Assembly: GCA_949710005.1 (NCBI GenBank)
Contig: OX453286.1
Coordinates: 6,964,450 to 7,028,449, forward strand
From: Ricordea florida
Taxonomy: Eukaryota; Cnidaria; Anthozoa; Corallimorpharia; Ricordeidae
DNA: 64,000 nucleotides
Reading direction: 5' to 3'
The translations under genes were made by a program, and so were the position numbers. Shown here piece after piece: positions 11,024-22,700 of the stretch. How positions within the stretch are numbered: position 1 is the first letter of the stretch; each line of letters opens with the position of its first letter. The notes under the pieces were generated by a model, which worked only from the letters and a program-made list of their open reading frames with translations, was not told the DNA's origin and did no database searches.

Positions 11024-11105
11024 CTGGGCAACTGTGCACCTACCGCCCCCTGAGTTAAAAAGTTAGCGTTAATGTTGGTTTCGGGGAGGGGTAGGTGCAC
11101 TACCC
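11024..11105. repeat. Short inverted repeat, 'gtgcacctacc' family
   Basis: The word CAACTGTGCACCTACC at the left faces GGTAGGTGCAC at the right around about 50 bp. The same family occurs at 44583-44710 with longer flanking arms. Confidence 0.5.
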
Positions 11106-11954
11106 CTTTTTTAAGTTAAATAAGAATCAGTGAACTTCGAAACTATTGAAATTACTTTTAACCTGCAAAAAAGCACCAGGTAAGGGAAGCAATTTTCATT
11201 CATCAAGATGTGCTCGATTGAGGTGGTAATTAGTTTACAGTTAGTTTGCTTTTGAATATGGTAATCATTATCAAGCGATTTTTGCTTAGAGTTCCGAAAC
11301 TATACGTATCAGATTTTTTGATAGTCGTAGAACCATAAGAAGAGGGTTGATTTTGGTTTCTACAAATAAACCCCTGGACTCTTCTTAGCTGTCAGGCGTA
11401 TTACGTAATAAGTGCATTGTATTCCTATCACTCGTGGGGTGAAGAGGAATAACTGAATAAGAATAACGCAAATGTTTTTATTGGAATAATGAAATAATGT
11501 CATTCTGTGGGGCGGAATATCGAAATAACGGCTTCCCCTGGAATAATCGATTTGTCGTTTTCGGAATAATAAATGACAGTTACGCTGCTTCGATCTTACA
11601 TTCCCCTCTAGTATAAAGAGGAATAATGGAAGAATGAAGACGGCCCGATTATTCCTCTTCAGCGTCCGACTATCGCCGACTGCTTGTCTTATCCATCTGG
11701 TATAAAGATAATTAACAATTATTGCATGAGGCTGAGTATGGTATGAAGAATTATGCAGATAGAGGAGGGTGTAGTATGTAAATCGAGGATAACACTCTAC
11801 GAGATCTGCATGCTTCTTCGTATCATATATATATTTACCTAAACAAAATCGTCATTTTACAAAAGCGGGTTTTTCGCTTAATTAATGCATTTTTCAGACT
11901 ACAAATCTCAAACTGTTTTTTCTTTTTGTTAGTTCCCGAGTCTAACCAGTAAAA
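11106..11954. other. Spacer with 'ggaataat' repeats
   Basis: No gene is visible. About 11440-11660 is rich in GGAATAAT-type words, related in composition to the region near 5930-6180. The rest is unique-looking AT-rich DNA. Confidence 0.5.
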
Positions 11955-12323
11955 TTGCTTTATTTCAAATTGGTTGCCTCTTTGGTACATGATGCTGCTA
12001 ATCGACGTGTTCCACCCAAATATTTCCAATCTATTTATTCGTTCAGAAAGATTCATCCCTACCCCACACGATTCTCACAAGCTGGGAACCTCCACACAAA
12101 AATATCGACCGCAAATCAGCAGTTATTTTTATCTTCAAGAATTGGTGCTAAAATATGGAATGGCATCCCTCCTGAACTTTGTGGGCTTGGGAAAGCACCT
12201 TTCAAATGTAAATTACATGATTTGCTTCTACAGATTCTTCGAACTGAGGAGATGAGTGTTAAAATGCGCTACATTGATCATTCTAAGCACGTGCGCTTAA
12301 TAAATTGTTCCCCTAAGTCTTAA
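11955..12323 (+). pseudogene. Non-LTR retrotransposon reverse transcriptase C-terminal remnant
   Basis: The reading has the typical C-terminal tail of non-LTR RTs: PYPTRFSQAGNL, then SSRIGAKIWNGIPPEL followed by a KLHDLLLQIL helix. No RT catalytic core lies upstream, so this is a 5'-truncated insertion. The three-quarter overlap with another frame and the lack of upstream coding make a functional gene unlikely. Confidence 0.7.
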
Positions 12324-12398
12324 ATGTTAATTTGTTTTTATTTTTTCTTTTCTTTAATGTCGTTATTAATAGTTTACTTTCCATTTCTTCTTTTTTTT

Positions 12399-12650
12399 AC
12401 CTCCGCCAAGGAGGTCATGTTTTCACGCCTGTCTGTTTGTTTGTTTGTTTGTTTGTTTGTCTGTCTGTTAATCGTTTTACGCAAAAACTAATCAACGGAT
12501 TTGCACCAAATTTGGTGGAAGGGTCGCAAATATACCCAGGATCAATCGATTAAAATTTGGGATTTATCCAGATTAAACTCCGGATCTCAGATCCAGATGA
12601 GTGTAATATCAGAAGTACATATGTGGCGGGGCGGAGATATGCGCTCTACC
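12399..12650 (+). repeat. Dispersed repeat starting ACCTCCGCCAAGGAGGT
   Basis: A 17-base palindrome, ACCTCCGCCAAGGAGGT, is followed by a GTTTGTTT microsatellite and 'aactaatcaacggatttg'. This arrangement is familiar from dispersed repeats in many animal genomes. It lies next to the RT remnant and may be part of the same insertion. Confidence 0.5.
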
Positions 12651-12710
12651 GAGTGCCCTTCTAGTCTTAATATTGTTATATCTATTTCTTTAATGTTGCC
12701 GGATACATGT

Positions 12711-13030
12711 CAGGGGCGGATACAGGGGGGGTGGATAGGGTGGATATTCACCCCCCATTTTTCAGTAAAAAAAATAATTCGAAATGTCACTTTATTTGAA
12801 ATAGAAAATAAATAAAGAAAGAAAAATTAGCTCTCGCTCATGTCTGGTTGTTGTTTAATGCGAAATTTGCAGGGAAACGTTCGCGCTTACCAACCCATGT
12901 GCTCAGTCGATGCTCAGGTTTGATGGCAACCTCGTTCCCAGGGTCTTGTGGGTAATTTCCAAGATGGCGGGTCGACCCGCCATCCATCCACCCCCCCCCC
13001 CCCCCTTTTGAAATCCTGGATCCGCCCCTG
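12711..13030. mobile_element. MITE with CAGGGGCGGAT termini
   Basis: The left end CAGGGGCGGATAC and right end ATCCGCCCCTG are inverted, with 5-bp CATGT repeats immediately outside (12706-12710, 13031-13035). Ends of this kind are typical of hAT-like non-autonomous elements, although an 8-bp duplication would be usual. The interior has G- and C-runs and no coding capacity. Confidence 0.7.
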
Positions 13031-13399
13031 CATGTACATATATTTTCTGTTGGTTTGTTTGTTTGTTTCTTTTTTTAAATATCCAGTCTAAAATTAAGTA
13101 GCCTCCCTAGAATAGCTATGTTAATAGCGGGCTACTATGGTCTCTGTATTGGTTTTTAAAATAAAGTGCGTGTTGTTGTTATAATTATAGAAGCCGAATC
13201 CAATATTTGTTTTATTATGCAATCAAAATATTTCCAGAGCTTTAAAACACAAAATTTACTTTAATGAGCATTGAAACAAAATTCAACAATTTTCTGACAC
13301 AAAATTATATAATGACACAAATCGGAGAGGAATTTCATTAATGGGATTTTCTGTACCGCTTTGATACTGTTTCTTTGTCTTCGTCGGCAGTTGGAAGTT

Positions 13400-13729
13400 T
13401 GTCAAAATGTAGTAAGGGTATGTTAAAGCCACACATATGCGCACTGAGGCGATAATGATAGAAGTTATAAAACCATGTTACTACCAAAAAAAAGGATGAA
13501 AAAATTGAGCTCAAAAGCCAGCAGCCATGGACGGCTGTTTCGACATTGTTACGCGTCACAGCATGGCACAGCTAGCAAATGAGCTCTGCCAGGTTCCAAC
13601 ATTATGAACAGTGGAGCTCAATTTTTCATCCTTTTTTTTTGTATCAACAGGGTTTTATCCCTTCTACCACTGTCGCCTCAGTACGCATATCATTGTGTGG
13701 GTTTAACATACCCTTACTATATTTTGACA
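13400..13729. repeat. Imperfect inverted repeat, arms about 115 bp
   Basis: The left arm (about 13400-13514) contains 'gtagtaagggtatgtt', 'cactgaggcgataatg' and 'ggatgaaaaaattgagctc'. The right arm (about 13614-13729) contains the complements in reverse order. The spacer is about 100 bp. It may be a palindromic MITE or an inversion duplication. No transposase is visible. Confidence 0.65.
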
Positions 13730-14864
13730 TGGTCATTTCAAGCCACATCCCACAACCCTACCATTCTTCATCAGTTGGAAGTTTGTGTTCAGTTTTCGCA
13801 TGTCCTCGTTTCTTCATCTCTACGCATTGTGCTTTATGAACTCGGTTGGCATCCTTAAATTTCTTTATAATGTCGATATTTAGTACTTGTTTTAAATGTC
13901 TACTCAAACCAAACCTGACGGCACAAAACGAGCTTTTCGTATACTTTTTCCGTTCTTTGTCAGTCGTACTTTGGCGTAAAATTTCCTTAAGATCGACGCT
14001 AATTTCTGGGCTCTTTGTGGATTGCAGATGTTTTTATCTTCCAGATAGGTCCTGAAAATAAGCGCACTAGCTTTAGTCGATTTTCGACTAGTGAAATCCC
14101 TGTGACTAGTAAAATCGTCTGGCGTTAGCCAGAGTAAAATCTATAAAGACACTCTTAGGGCTTAAAGGGTTAAAACTGTCGTTTTCCTTTTGCACCTTAG
14201 TGAGGGACGCAGCTCGGAGAGCAGCGTGGTCCACGAACACTGGAGGGTGCAATGTGTCCTTAAGAACTCGACTTACAAATTCCGTCTATTGAGTCAAACT
14301 GTTCTACAACCCTCATGTCTCGTAGGACAAGTAACAAAGGCTCTTACTAGCTTCTAGGTTTAACAGCAATGTTAGGGGTACTTTACCCGTCAAATTTCTT
14401 TGAGTCTTAAGAATTTTCCTACGTGCGTTGTTATCTATAGGACTTATGGTTTCTTCTTGGGCCTCGTCACCACATTGCTTTTGTGTACGTATTCTCATCT
14501 TTCGTTTTTTTTTTCTGTGGTGAAATAAACTATAAAAAGTGGTTAAATTCACGTGACCACCAGCAGGAAAGCTACATGTGTCGTAAACGACGTAGCAAAT
14601 ATGGTTAACTACTAAGAAGTCGATAGAAAACAGAAAACATTTTACTAAGGCAAACGGGTGCTGTTACAAATTTACTTATATCTTTCACATTCAGTTGCGA
14701 TTAAGAAGAGCATTTCTAAAAATCGCTGGAAATAAGCTGACCATATCAAATCACAATGTTCATCAAAGACCGCTGTTTCACATTTCACACCCTTTCTGTC
14801 CTCTTTCATCTCTCTTTTTTCTCTTAAAACTAATAATCATTGCAAAAAGGTCCGTTGACGCTCA
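13730..14864. other. Spacer left of copy C
   Basis: I see no gene. Short fragments such as 'gcgactagtgaaat'-like words near 14070-14130 look like old repeats. This stretch is not homologous to the 3' flank shared by copies B and G. Confidence 0.45.
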
Positions 14865-16003
14865 TCATCGGTCAGTTGTTCCATAACATTTGAATTTGCC
14901 CAATGTGCGGTAACCTCTTTCAGAGCCTGTTAAGTCTCCAAACCTGAGCTGTCTCACAGGAAGATCTAACTTGTTAGTAAGGAGACCGCTGTCCTCACGC
15001 CACACCCCGTCATTCTTGTCACAGTTACAACCAAAGCTGGGATCTGCACAGGAGTTGGTCAACCCGCATGCGCACTTACCACTGCCAGGTGAGGCTCCTC
15101 CCCAGTAAGTCATCTTATTAGAATCACGTGACACCCACCAAGCATAGCTACCTCTAAGCATTATTGAATGATAACACTCATACTTGATAAACTGTTCACA
15201 GTGTGACGACACTCTGGTGAGACTCGCCAGCTGAGACAGACTCGCTCCTGTGTAGTGAATGTCATGTGAGTAACACCCTTGAGGTTCGCATCCATGCACC
15301 AATGTTCTGCTTTCACTGTCATGACTGATGACGGTCACGCCCACTCCATTCTTGTCAGTCATGTCACAGTAAACAGTAAATGGAGCCAGGCCTCTCTCGC
15401 CATCTGGATCAATGACGTAATCTCCGCTTGCACTGCTGACCTGTTGTCGTATGACAGAACATGAAACACGCGGAGTAGTGATCTTGATCGTCGCTTTAAT
15501 TGTAGTAAGAGCGTTAGTTGCTTTGCAGGTGTAAGATCCTTGGTGTGATTTCTTTATGTGTGGAATGACCAGTGTTCCATTAAGAAGAACATTAGAGTTT
15601 GCCGGAAGTGAAGATCTACCATCCTTTGTCCATGCGACTGCAGTTTTCAGATCACTCTCTGCCAAGCATGGCAGATAAGCAGTAGATCCAAACATTGGAG
15701 TAAGTTCTTTAGGAGGACGAACTTTGAACCGCAGACGAGAAAATATCACGAGTTGAACAGTGTCTGATGCTGTTCCCAGGATATTTTCTGCTTTAGATTT
15801 GTATATTCCACCGTCTCTTATTGACACGTTGGTGATGGTCAGCAGTCCATGGTCGTCAAATGAGCTTGTTAAAGGCAACCTTCCTCCTGGTCTAGACCAT
15901 AATATTTCAGGGTTTGGTCTCCCAGCAACAGTAAAGTTAAGAGTGATGTTCTGTCCTTCTTCAGCCATCACACGATTGGACAACAAGGCAAGGCGAGGAG
16001 CAA
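14865..16003 (-). CDS. Copy C exon 3: Ig2 (type beta), Ig3, fibrinogen-like domain
   Basis: The acceptor 'ttttgtgcag' precedes TTGCTCCTCGCC ([16 protein letters not shown]). The open frame extends past the acceptor to 16115, but that part is intron. It ends with CYGTTDR and TGA. The upstream intron (16004-16859) is homologous to that of copy G and holds no gene. Confidence 0.88.
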
Positions 16004-18229
16004 CTGCACAAAACATGAACATTAAAATATCTTGGAAAATGTTTACTTGAAGGTTTATTAACATGATAAGACCGTCAATTCTCTCTTTTTTTATTTGTGC
16101 TACCGTATCTAACACTTAACCTGTTGTAAGTTGTTGTTTTATGGTTGCAATAGATGGATAGTAGTTAATGTTCAGTTTGATTTTTGTAAAGCATTTTTGT
16201 CATTCCATTCTGCATCATTTCTTAATCAGTTTTGTTGTTGACGTTTTAGTTTCTGTTACAATCAATGGACGTTGTGATTTCAAATTTATTTGTTAATGTT
16301 TAATCTAGCTGTTAAGTTGGCGAAATATTTGATTTAACAGAGATTGTGATCTAAGGGCCAGTTACTCAATGGTTAATAGAAGACACAGATCGTATTTGAA
16401 TGAGCTAGTTTTTTTGTTTTCAAGTTTACGCGCAACCGCCTGGTCAAAACACTTCAGGTACGGTCTCTCCTTTGTTTAGTGCTCGATTTTTTTTATAATA
16501 GTCGTAGCTTGAATAGCGTATTATTTTGAAAGTTATTTTAAGTAATCGACAAAGTTTCAAACGCAATCAAAATCCGAATGATTAATAAAAGCTGTAACTT
16601 GAATTTTAGAATATTTGTATTACTATAGTATTAAAGGCAATTCCTGAGGCCGGTCGCAAGTTCTTTTTCATCCTTTGGCCGTCCACATCAATTTCGTTTT
16701 TGATTTGATTATTAATACAAAAGTAATAGGTCTACAGCCAAAAAGAAAAATAAAAAATACAAAACTGCGCGGATTGATGATTTCCACCTTGTCCACCACT
16801 TTGTTCACCAGATTTACTCTTTTGTCCTTACATTAGAATGCTCTCAAATTACAACTTACACTGAACACTCAGTTTAGCTGAGCTGTTGACTCGTCCCAGT
16901 AAATTTTCAGCTCTGCAGATGTAAACTCCAACGTCTTCTGCTCTGACATCATTCAAAATCAGAGCGCCACTGGACTCGACCACGTGGTGTCCAACAGGAA
17001 GCGATGAGTTGACCTTGGACCACGTGACTTTTGGAGTTGGGTTTCCATCCACTGTACATTTCAAGATGGCTGTCTGACTTTGATTGACAGTCATTGCAAC
17101 AAAAGACTCAAGCAGAGATGGAGCCGAGATGGACTGGCCCGGTTCACCTTTCATGCCTTTTATTCCTTGTGGTCCTGTTGGTCCCGGGGGTCCAGGATCT
17201 CCTGGTATTCCCGGATCTCCCTTTATTCCCATAGGTCCTCCAGGTCCCATCGGTCCGTGTTTACCAGGAGGTCCTATTGGCCCCGATTTTCCCGGTCTCC
17301 CTCGGCTCCCCGGTCTTCCCGGCCGTCCTCTGTTACCTTTTGCTCCAGGGCGGCACAGTGTTTCATCCTTGGCACAAAATTGATTCTGTAGCAGACGAAG
17401 CTCTTCTTTGATCAACTGTTTTGTTTCAACGGCTGTTTGTTGTTGCAAGTCATCGCTTGATGTGCTTCGTTTTTCTCTAGAAATTCTGTGCCATTGAGCT
17501 AAAAGAAATCAATCAAGACATATTGAGAAATCGTAAAAAAGAGTAAATGAGTAATAGAGAGCGATTTCGTACAGAAGAACTACAGCGTCGAATTTTATAC
17601 AACAAAGACTGCGTATATTTAGATTATATTACGAACAAATGACAGTGGCCAACTGATTATATTTTAACCTAATATTTTAACCTAACCGTCTTTGATAGAC
17701 AGACGAACTTGCTTTCTCGAACTCTCCGCTATCTCAAACTCAAACTCATTCCCTTGAATTGTTTTTTCAGTCATTTATCATCGGTTACCTGCAACCTCCG
17801 CTATCTTCAACTATTTTTCGTTTCCCTTGAGAGTTCGAAATAGCGGTGTTCAACTCTAACTATTTAACTCTTAACCTGTTAGAGCCTTTCATGGTGAAAA
17901 ATGCACACATGCATCTAAAGAAACAAATTACGAATTTTATAAATTATTCAATAAATACCTCTTAGGTCACTCCACTGGCTGCGTGCCATAACCTGCCATG
18001 TTCCGTGATACTGTTGTACTTTACCACGGATTTCTTTCTCCATCTGATCACGCAATGTTACTGAGTGTGAGATTAGTTCATAATGACGTTGTATCCTAAG
18101 TTCCATGTGAATTAGTCCCACACAACACACAACAGACAGCACCAAACCTGACACTGAACATACGTTGTACAATGGTTTGCTCTCGCTTCTGTTCTGTCCA
18201 TCTTTGCTTCCTTGATTTTTCATGACCAA
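14865..18229 (-). CDS. Copy C: type II membrane collagen-Ig-Ig-Ig-fibrinogen-like protein (complete)
   Basis: The exons are 17959-18229, 16860-17498 and 14865-16003, in phases 1 and 1, giving 682 residues. The order is cytosolic tail, TM ([18 protein letters not shown]), coil, R-E-K-R site, Cys pair, 23 collagen triplets, Ig1, Ig2, Ig3 and CASPR-type fibrinogen-like domain. Ig2 is type beta: it reads LNFTVAG and YKSKAEN, so both canonical Ig cysteines are absent. The juxtamembrane Cys seen in other copies is replaced ([10 protein letters not shown]). The fibrinogen-like loops are [27 protein letters not shown] and DLTGSERGY. The frame is intact and splice sites are canonical, so it is probably active. 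Confidence 0.87.
16860..17498 (-). CDS. Copy C exon 2: furin site, collagen, Ig1
   Basis: The acceptor 'tttcttttag' precedes CTCAATGGC. The exon encodes [21 protein letters not shown], 23 triplets and Ig1 with paired Cys. The donor is gtaagt at 16854-16859. Confidence 0.88.
17959..18229 (-). CDS. Copy C exon 1: cytosolic tail, TM helix, coil
   Basis: The exon starts MVMKNQG, with the TM helix at about residues 22-42, and ends [10 protein letters not shown] before donor gtattt in phase 1. The region between exon 1 and exon 2 (17499-17958) is intron, homologous to the same intron in B and G. Confidence 0.87.
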
Positions 18230-18500
18230 AACCGTTCAGTGTTTTCTCCCCTTCGGTATTTAATTTTTATCAGCGAAAATGTGTGCTGGCTGGATCAGTG
18301 ATTTTGGCCCAATAAAGCCAAATTATTCACGTTCTTAGGTCCAGTTTCGGTTCATCAGTGCTTGATTTTCGACTTCCTGTGATGTGATACGGAATGCGAA
18401 AATAGTATAGGATATGTCCCGATGTGACCAATTGATCGATATAACGTTACAGAAATATAAAGCCACGCTTACCAGTTAAGGTCAAGTCTCATCTCTGAAG
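18230..18500 (-). promoter_or_regulatory. Conserved 5' flank of copy C (shortened)
   Basis: The flank shares 'ggtccagtttcggttcatca' with the other copies but is shorter; similarity ends near 18490. Confidence 0.3.
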
Positions 18501-18659
18501 GAAGATAATGGAGATCGACTACAAGATCCTCAAGTTCCAGGAAGTTCGTTCTAAGGCTTACTCTTAAGAGAAAGTTCTTACTTTTTGTACTTAACAATAC
18601 TAATCAACATTACTGTTGAGAATTCAAGTATGTCTCAAGCTTAAAAATTTTTTTACTAC

Positions 18660-18870
18660 ATCCTGGTTTCCGAAAGCAAAATGTATTTCCATAAGCTTTG
18701 ACTGCTCCTCAACATTTGCGCAACCCCTTTCCCCTCCCCCTCCCCAAGCGTGTAACATTCTCGCTTGTCAGGACTGTCTCTGAGACGTCTTACAAAAGGA
18801 TCTGACTTGTTAATAGCGATACTGCTGTCCTTACGCACGCCACCCGTTGTCAGTTACAATCGTTGGTAGA
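18660..18870 (-). pseudogene. Ghost fibrinogen-like fragment 1
   Basis: Words such as 'acgtcttacaaaaggatctg', 'gctgtccttacgcacgcca' and 'gttgtcagttacaa' align in order with the end of exon 3 of copy H (61250-61350). The frame is ruined. Parallel ghosts lie at 46380-46575 and 60770-60965. Confidence 0.55.
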
Positions 18871-19104
18871 ATGCAATTGTGTAAACTAACCCTTTCATTG
18901 TATATCCTTACACGTACTTTCGAAAAACATATAATGGTGAAACAAGAAGCTTAATAACAATACAGTACATAACCTAAGACTACAAAGCAACAGCGAAGTT
19001 GCTAATGGTTAGATTCTGCTTTATATAGTGAAATGAGAAATTTGAATAACCAAAACTAATGAGATCTAGTAAAATATGCAAAAAATACTTTCGGTAATTA
19101 AAAG

Positions 19105-19512
19105 TTAGTTGTCAGTTGTACCATAACATTTGCATTTGCCCAAGGTGTGGTAGCATTTTTCCAAGCCTGTTACGTCTCCAAACCTGAGCTGTCTTACAAG
19201 AAGATCTGACTTGCCATTAAGGAGACCGCTGTCTTCACGCCACACGTTGTCATCCTTAACACAGTCGCAACCGTAGTTGGGATTTGCACAGCAGTTAGTC
19301 ATCCCGCATGCGCACCTACCACTGTCAGGTGAGGCTCCTCCCCAGTAAGTCATCTTACTAGAATCACGTGATACCCACCAGGCTTCGTTTCCATTAAAAA
19401 TTCTTGAGCCATAACACTCATATTTGATAAACTATTCACAGTGTGACGACACTGGTGAGACTCGCCAGCTGAGACAGACTCTCTCCTTTGTAGTGAATGT
19501 CACGTGAGTAAG
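19105..19512 (-). pseudogene. Copy D: broken fibrinogen-like fragment
   Basis: The C-terminal part of the CASPR-type domain is clear ([32 protein letters not shown]). Upstream, a Gln codon has become TAG (CE*FIKYECYG) and two bases are missing near 19460, shifting the frame. Similarity stops at about 19512, where Harbinger sequence begins. No Ig, collagen or TM exon follows. The variable loop reads GSRIFNGNEAWW, close to copy H. Confidence 0.85.
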
Positions 19513-19514
19513 AC

Positions 19515-20291
19515 CCTTCTGATTCTGAACGACCTCATTTTATGCAAGGAGGTAATTTATGAGAATCCATACAGTGCCAAAAAAAATCCATGCAGATTAG
19601 TACACTGTGGCAGAAAATTGCAGATAATCTCAAAAACATACATGATCTTCACTTCACTGTTGAAAAGAGATCGGTTCGTGATCACATTGCTATCCTGGTT
19701 CAGCGATTTATGAGACAACAAGTTCAAGAATTAAAAGAAAGTGGAACAAGACCAGAGCGTATTAAAGAGTTGGATTCTGCCATTGGGCAAATTATAACAA
19801 TGGAAGAATCTGCTGACTCTGAACAACAGGAAATCATTGACGAAAACAGAGAGAAGCTGCAGACAGGAAAAAGGCAGAGGATGTGCGCAAAAACGATAGA
19901 AACAATGGGAGAAACACAGAAAAGAAATTCTGAAGAGGGGAATACTCGAGCAAAGGAGAGCCGAAGAAATGGAAGCGGAGCAATGGAATACCTAAAAAGA
20001 ACTGAACAGGATCTGGAACTGAAAGGAGAAGAGTTAGAATTAAAAAAGCAAGAACATGAACGGTTGCAAACCAAACAGATGTTTAAAGTCATTATTGAAC
20101 AGCAGCAGGAAGTACAAAAGCACGAAAGGGGCAGCATGTCCCAGATGTTCAAAACCATGATTGAACAGCAACAACAATAGCACGGGCAGGTCCAGGATAT
20201 GCAGAAGTTGCTTTTGATGCAACAGCAAACCCAAACTCAGGCCATGATGGCAATAATAGAAAAACTTGCTCCCAAGCAATTTAATCCTTAA
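19515..20291 (+). pseudogene. PIF/Harbinger accessory Myb/SANT-like protein (degraded)
   Basis: The reading shows the trihelix/Myb-like DNA-binding pattern (LWQKIADNLKNI, FTVEKRSVRDHIAIL) followed by a long Gln/Glu/Lys-rich coiled coil. An in-frame TAG at 20178-20180 interrupts the Gln-rich end, and the frame resumes to 20291 (APKQFNP). Harbinger elements carry such a Myb-like protein convergent to the transposase, as here. The start is unclear; Met at 19590 is internal to the domain. Confidence 0.65.
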
Positions 20292-20603
20292 GGTCTGAAT
20301 AGTACCTACTTAGTATTGTGTTGTTGATCTTATGACTTGCAGTGAACAATTATTTTGAATTTGTTTCAGAATGTTATATTTTTATACAATATTGTTAACA
20401 TTTCCTTTCCAAGTTTTAAAAACTTGACATTTAACCACAACATGTTGGAACATGCTCTATGCTTTCAATGACAACAAGGGTATTGAGGCTCAATTACCCA
20501 GCACACTCACCAAGCTATTTATGAATTGAGCAGTCAGTCCTCCCAGGTCTGACAAACGAAGTGCAACCTGGAACATTCGCCAAAGTGCATCATGATTTTG
20601 CTT

Positions 20604-21949
20604 TTACCCCTTGTCAAGATTCAACTTATCACCTGTCATGTTAGAAAGTTTAACCCTGGAAAAGATGTCTTTAGAATTAAAGTTGAGTCTTTCCGCAAAA
20701 TAATCCTCTGGTAAAGGGGTATTTAAGGCAAAGAACTGAGATGTGCTATTTCCATAAAGGCATGTCAGTGCATTGTGTAGAATGGAACACACTATATAAA
20801 GTTTGCCCCCCTAACTAAGACCAATTTTTAAGTTCTTTTTAAAGTCCAAACCTTTAAAAGAATTGATTTTGTCTCCAAAAAGCCATTCAACAGAAGTGCA
20901 TACAACACTCATGGAGCTGTTATAACTTTGCATTTGTGGAATAAACACGCGATGGCGAAAGGTGTCTGCAGGTGGATCCTAAGGGGATAGATAGGCAGGA
21001 TCACCAAAAACACACATTGGCTCTCCATTAGTAGAAAAAGCTTCCGTCTGCAGGTCGTCATACAAGTGGGACTCTGTTTTCCATCTCTAGACTACTTTTA
21101 TATAGACAGAGTACAAGGAACCAGTGGGAAGGTACTCTTCTATATAAGCTATGTGGGTATGGACCAGGATTTGGTGAGCTGGACTGCACCCACATCCCCT
21201 ACCTTCCTCCCAACACCTCCGGGCAGACCTTGTGGACTATATTATGCAGAAATGCTCAATCTGAAACACAAAAACGTCACTCACCTACTGGCCCATAGAG
21301 GTGTGCAATTAAGCCATTTGGGACCACAACTGATTGAAGTTTTAAGCCATGAAAATGCTTATGCCCGTTGTAAGCTTGACCTTTGGTTTTCCCCTGATCG
21401 ATGTATGGGCGGACGGTTCCATCCACGAAACCGAAGCAATTTCTTAATGGAGTTCCTTTGTTGAAAATTGCTTGTGCGTAAGTTTCCAGCTGGATAGGAC
21501 TCAAGATGACCAGATTTTAATCCATGGTGCGATGTCGGTGGTTATCGTATACCCAATCCATTACGGTGTTATTGATTATGCAGAGTCTAGGAACTGGTCT
21601 TCCAAAATTCGGAATCATATCGCAGAAACGACAGGGGAAAATCGCTTCAAAAGAATAAAGAGGCCTTCTGTTCGCGCTCACAAATCGTTCCTTGTTGGCA
21701 TTAAAAGACGGCAGGCATTTCAAGTGCATCAACAAGCCGGGAAATATGATACTTTTCTACCCTAAACTTGGCCTTGCAATCGGCTTCATCCTTCTCCCGT
21801 AAGTTAAATCTCGAATAGGTATCGTAAGGAAAGTCCAAATTTTCCGAGATGTTTTCTTCGTAAAGTAGCAAGAATTCTGCCTCTGTGATAAATCCGCTCG
21901 CATTACTAATAAGCAAGGCTTGTCTAGTTTTTTTTTTCAGAGAAGCCAT
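20604..21949 (-). pseudogene. PIF/Harbinger DDE transposase (frameshifted)
   Basis: Successive minus-strand frames give the N-terminal region (MASLKKKTRQALL), then RPVPRLCIINNTVMDWVYDN, then FGFVDGTVRP with the first catalytic Asp, then FGDPAY with the second Asp, then SVEWLFGDKINSF with the Glu, and last LHNALTCLYGNSTS. At least three frame changes and stops occur. The DDE_Tnp_4 nuclease family is recognisable, but this copy cannot be functional. Confidence 0.8.
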
Positions 21950-22499
21950 TAATGGACGGAAACAGCTCGCGTCTTCGTTCGCGGGTCACACAAAATTCTT
22001 AACTTAATTTTCCCGTCACGAACACCATGTACTTGACCCAGTCCCTCTTTGAGCACCGCGTTCTTCAAGACGTCCGCGTTCCTGTATCTTAAACTCCCTA
22101 ATAATAGTTAACTTTACTTGAGTGTCAACTGTACCTAGCACAAACGTACTAATTGGGGACACTGTAAGCACAGATAAAATTAAATCAAATCATATTAAGT
22201 CAAATGATATCATATGTGAATTAAAAAAACTCTATAGTACTTGCTTTCGACTCCCTTGGATGTACATTTTGCAACAGGAACACTACGAAAAGCCATAAAG
22301 CTGCCATTAATCCCGATTGATAGAACACAAATATTAGTTGCCATTCATAGACTTCAGAACTGAATCCACTGCGTCAATACAAGTTTGTTGTAGGAGCAGA
22401 GTTGGCGATACACAAACTCGTTTGGAAGGATAGAAAAAGAAAGTAGCTCTGGTATTGAATGAAAAGTACCATACAAAATATAATACTTAGTCATGACTA

Positions 22500-22700
22500 T
22501 AATAATGTCACTATAAGTTACATATATAGGTTATATATATAATTATAAATATATATATAACTGCAGACAGTACTGTTTCGGCCTTCTGGGCCTTATCAGT
22601 GCAGTGCTGATGCTAGGATGGAGGTATGGCTATATAGCCACCTCTCACGAAACCCAACTTGTGGTATCATTTATATATATATATATATATAAACTGGGAG
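22500..22700. repeat. Dispersed repeat with (TA)n flanks
   Basis: The block 'gtttcggccttctgggcctt' followed by 'atcagtgcagtgctgatgct' is bounded by TA-rich microsatellites (about 22520-22560 and 22672-22692). 'CAGTGCAGTGCTG' is partly palindromic. The family is not identified. Confidence 0.4.

Noticed and set aside
14865..16115. Start of copy C third exon at Met 16115
   Set aside because: The frame runs through a canonical acceptor at 16004-16013; homology with the other copies begins only at 16003.
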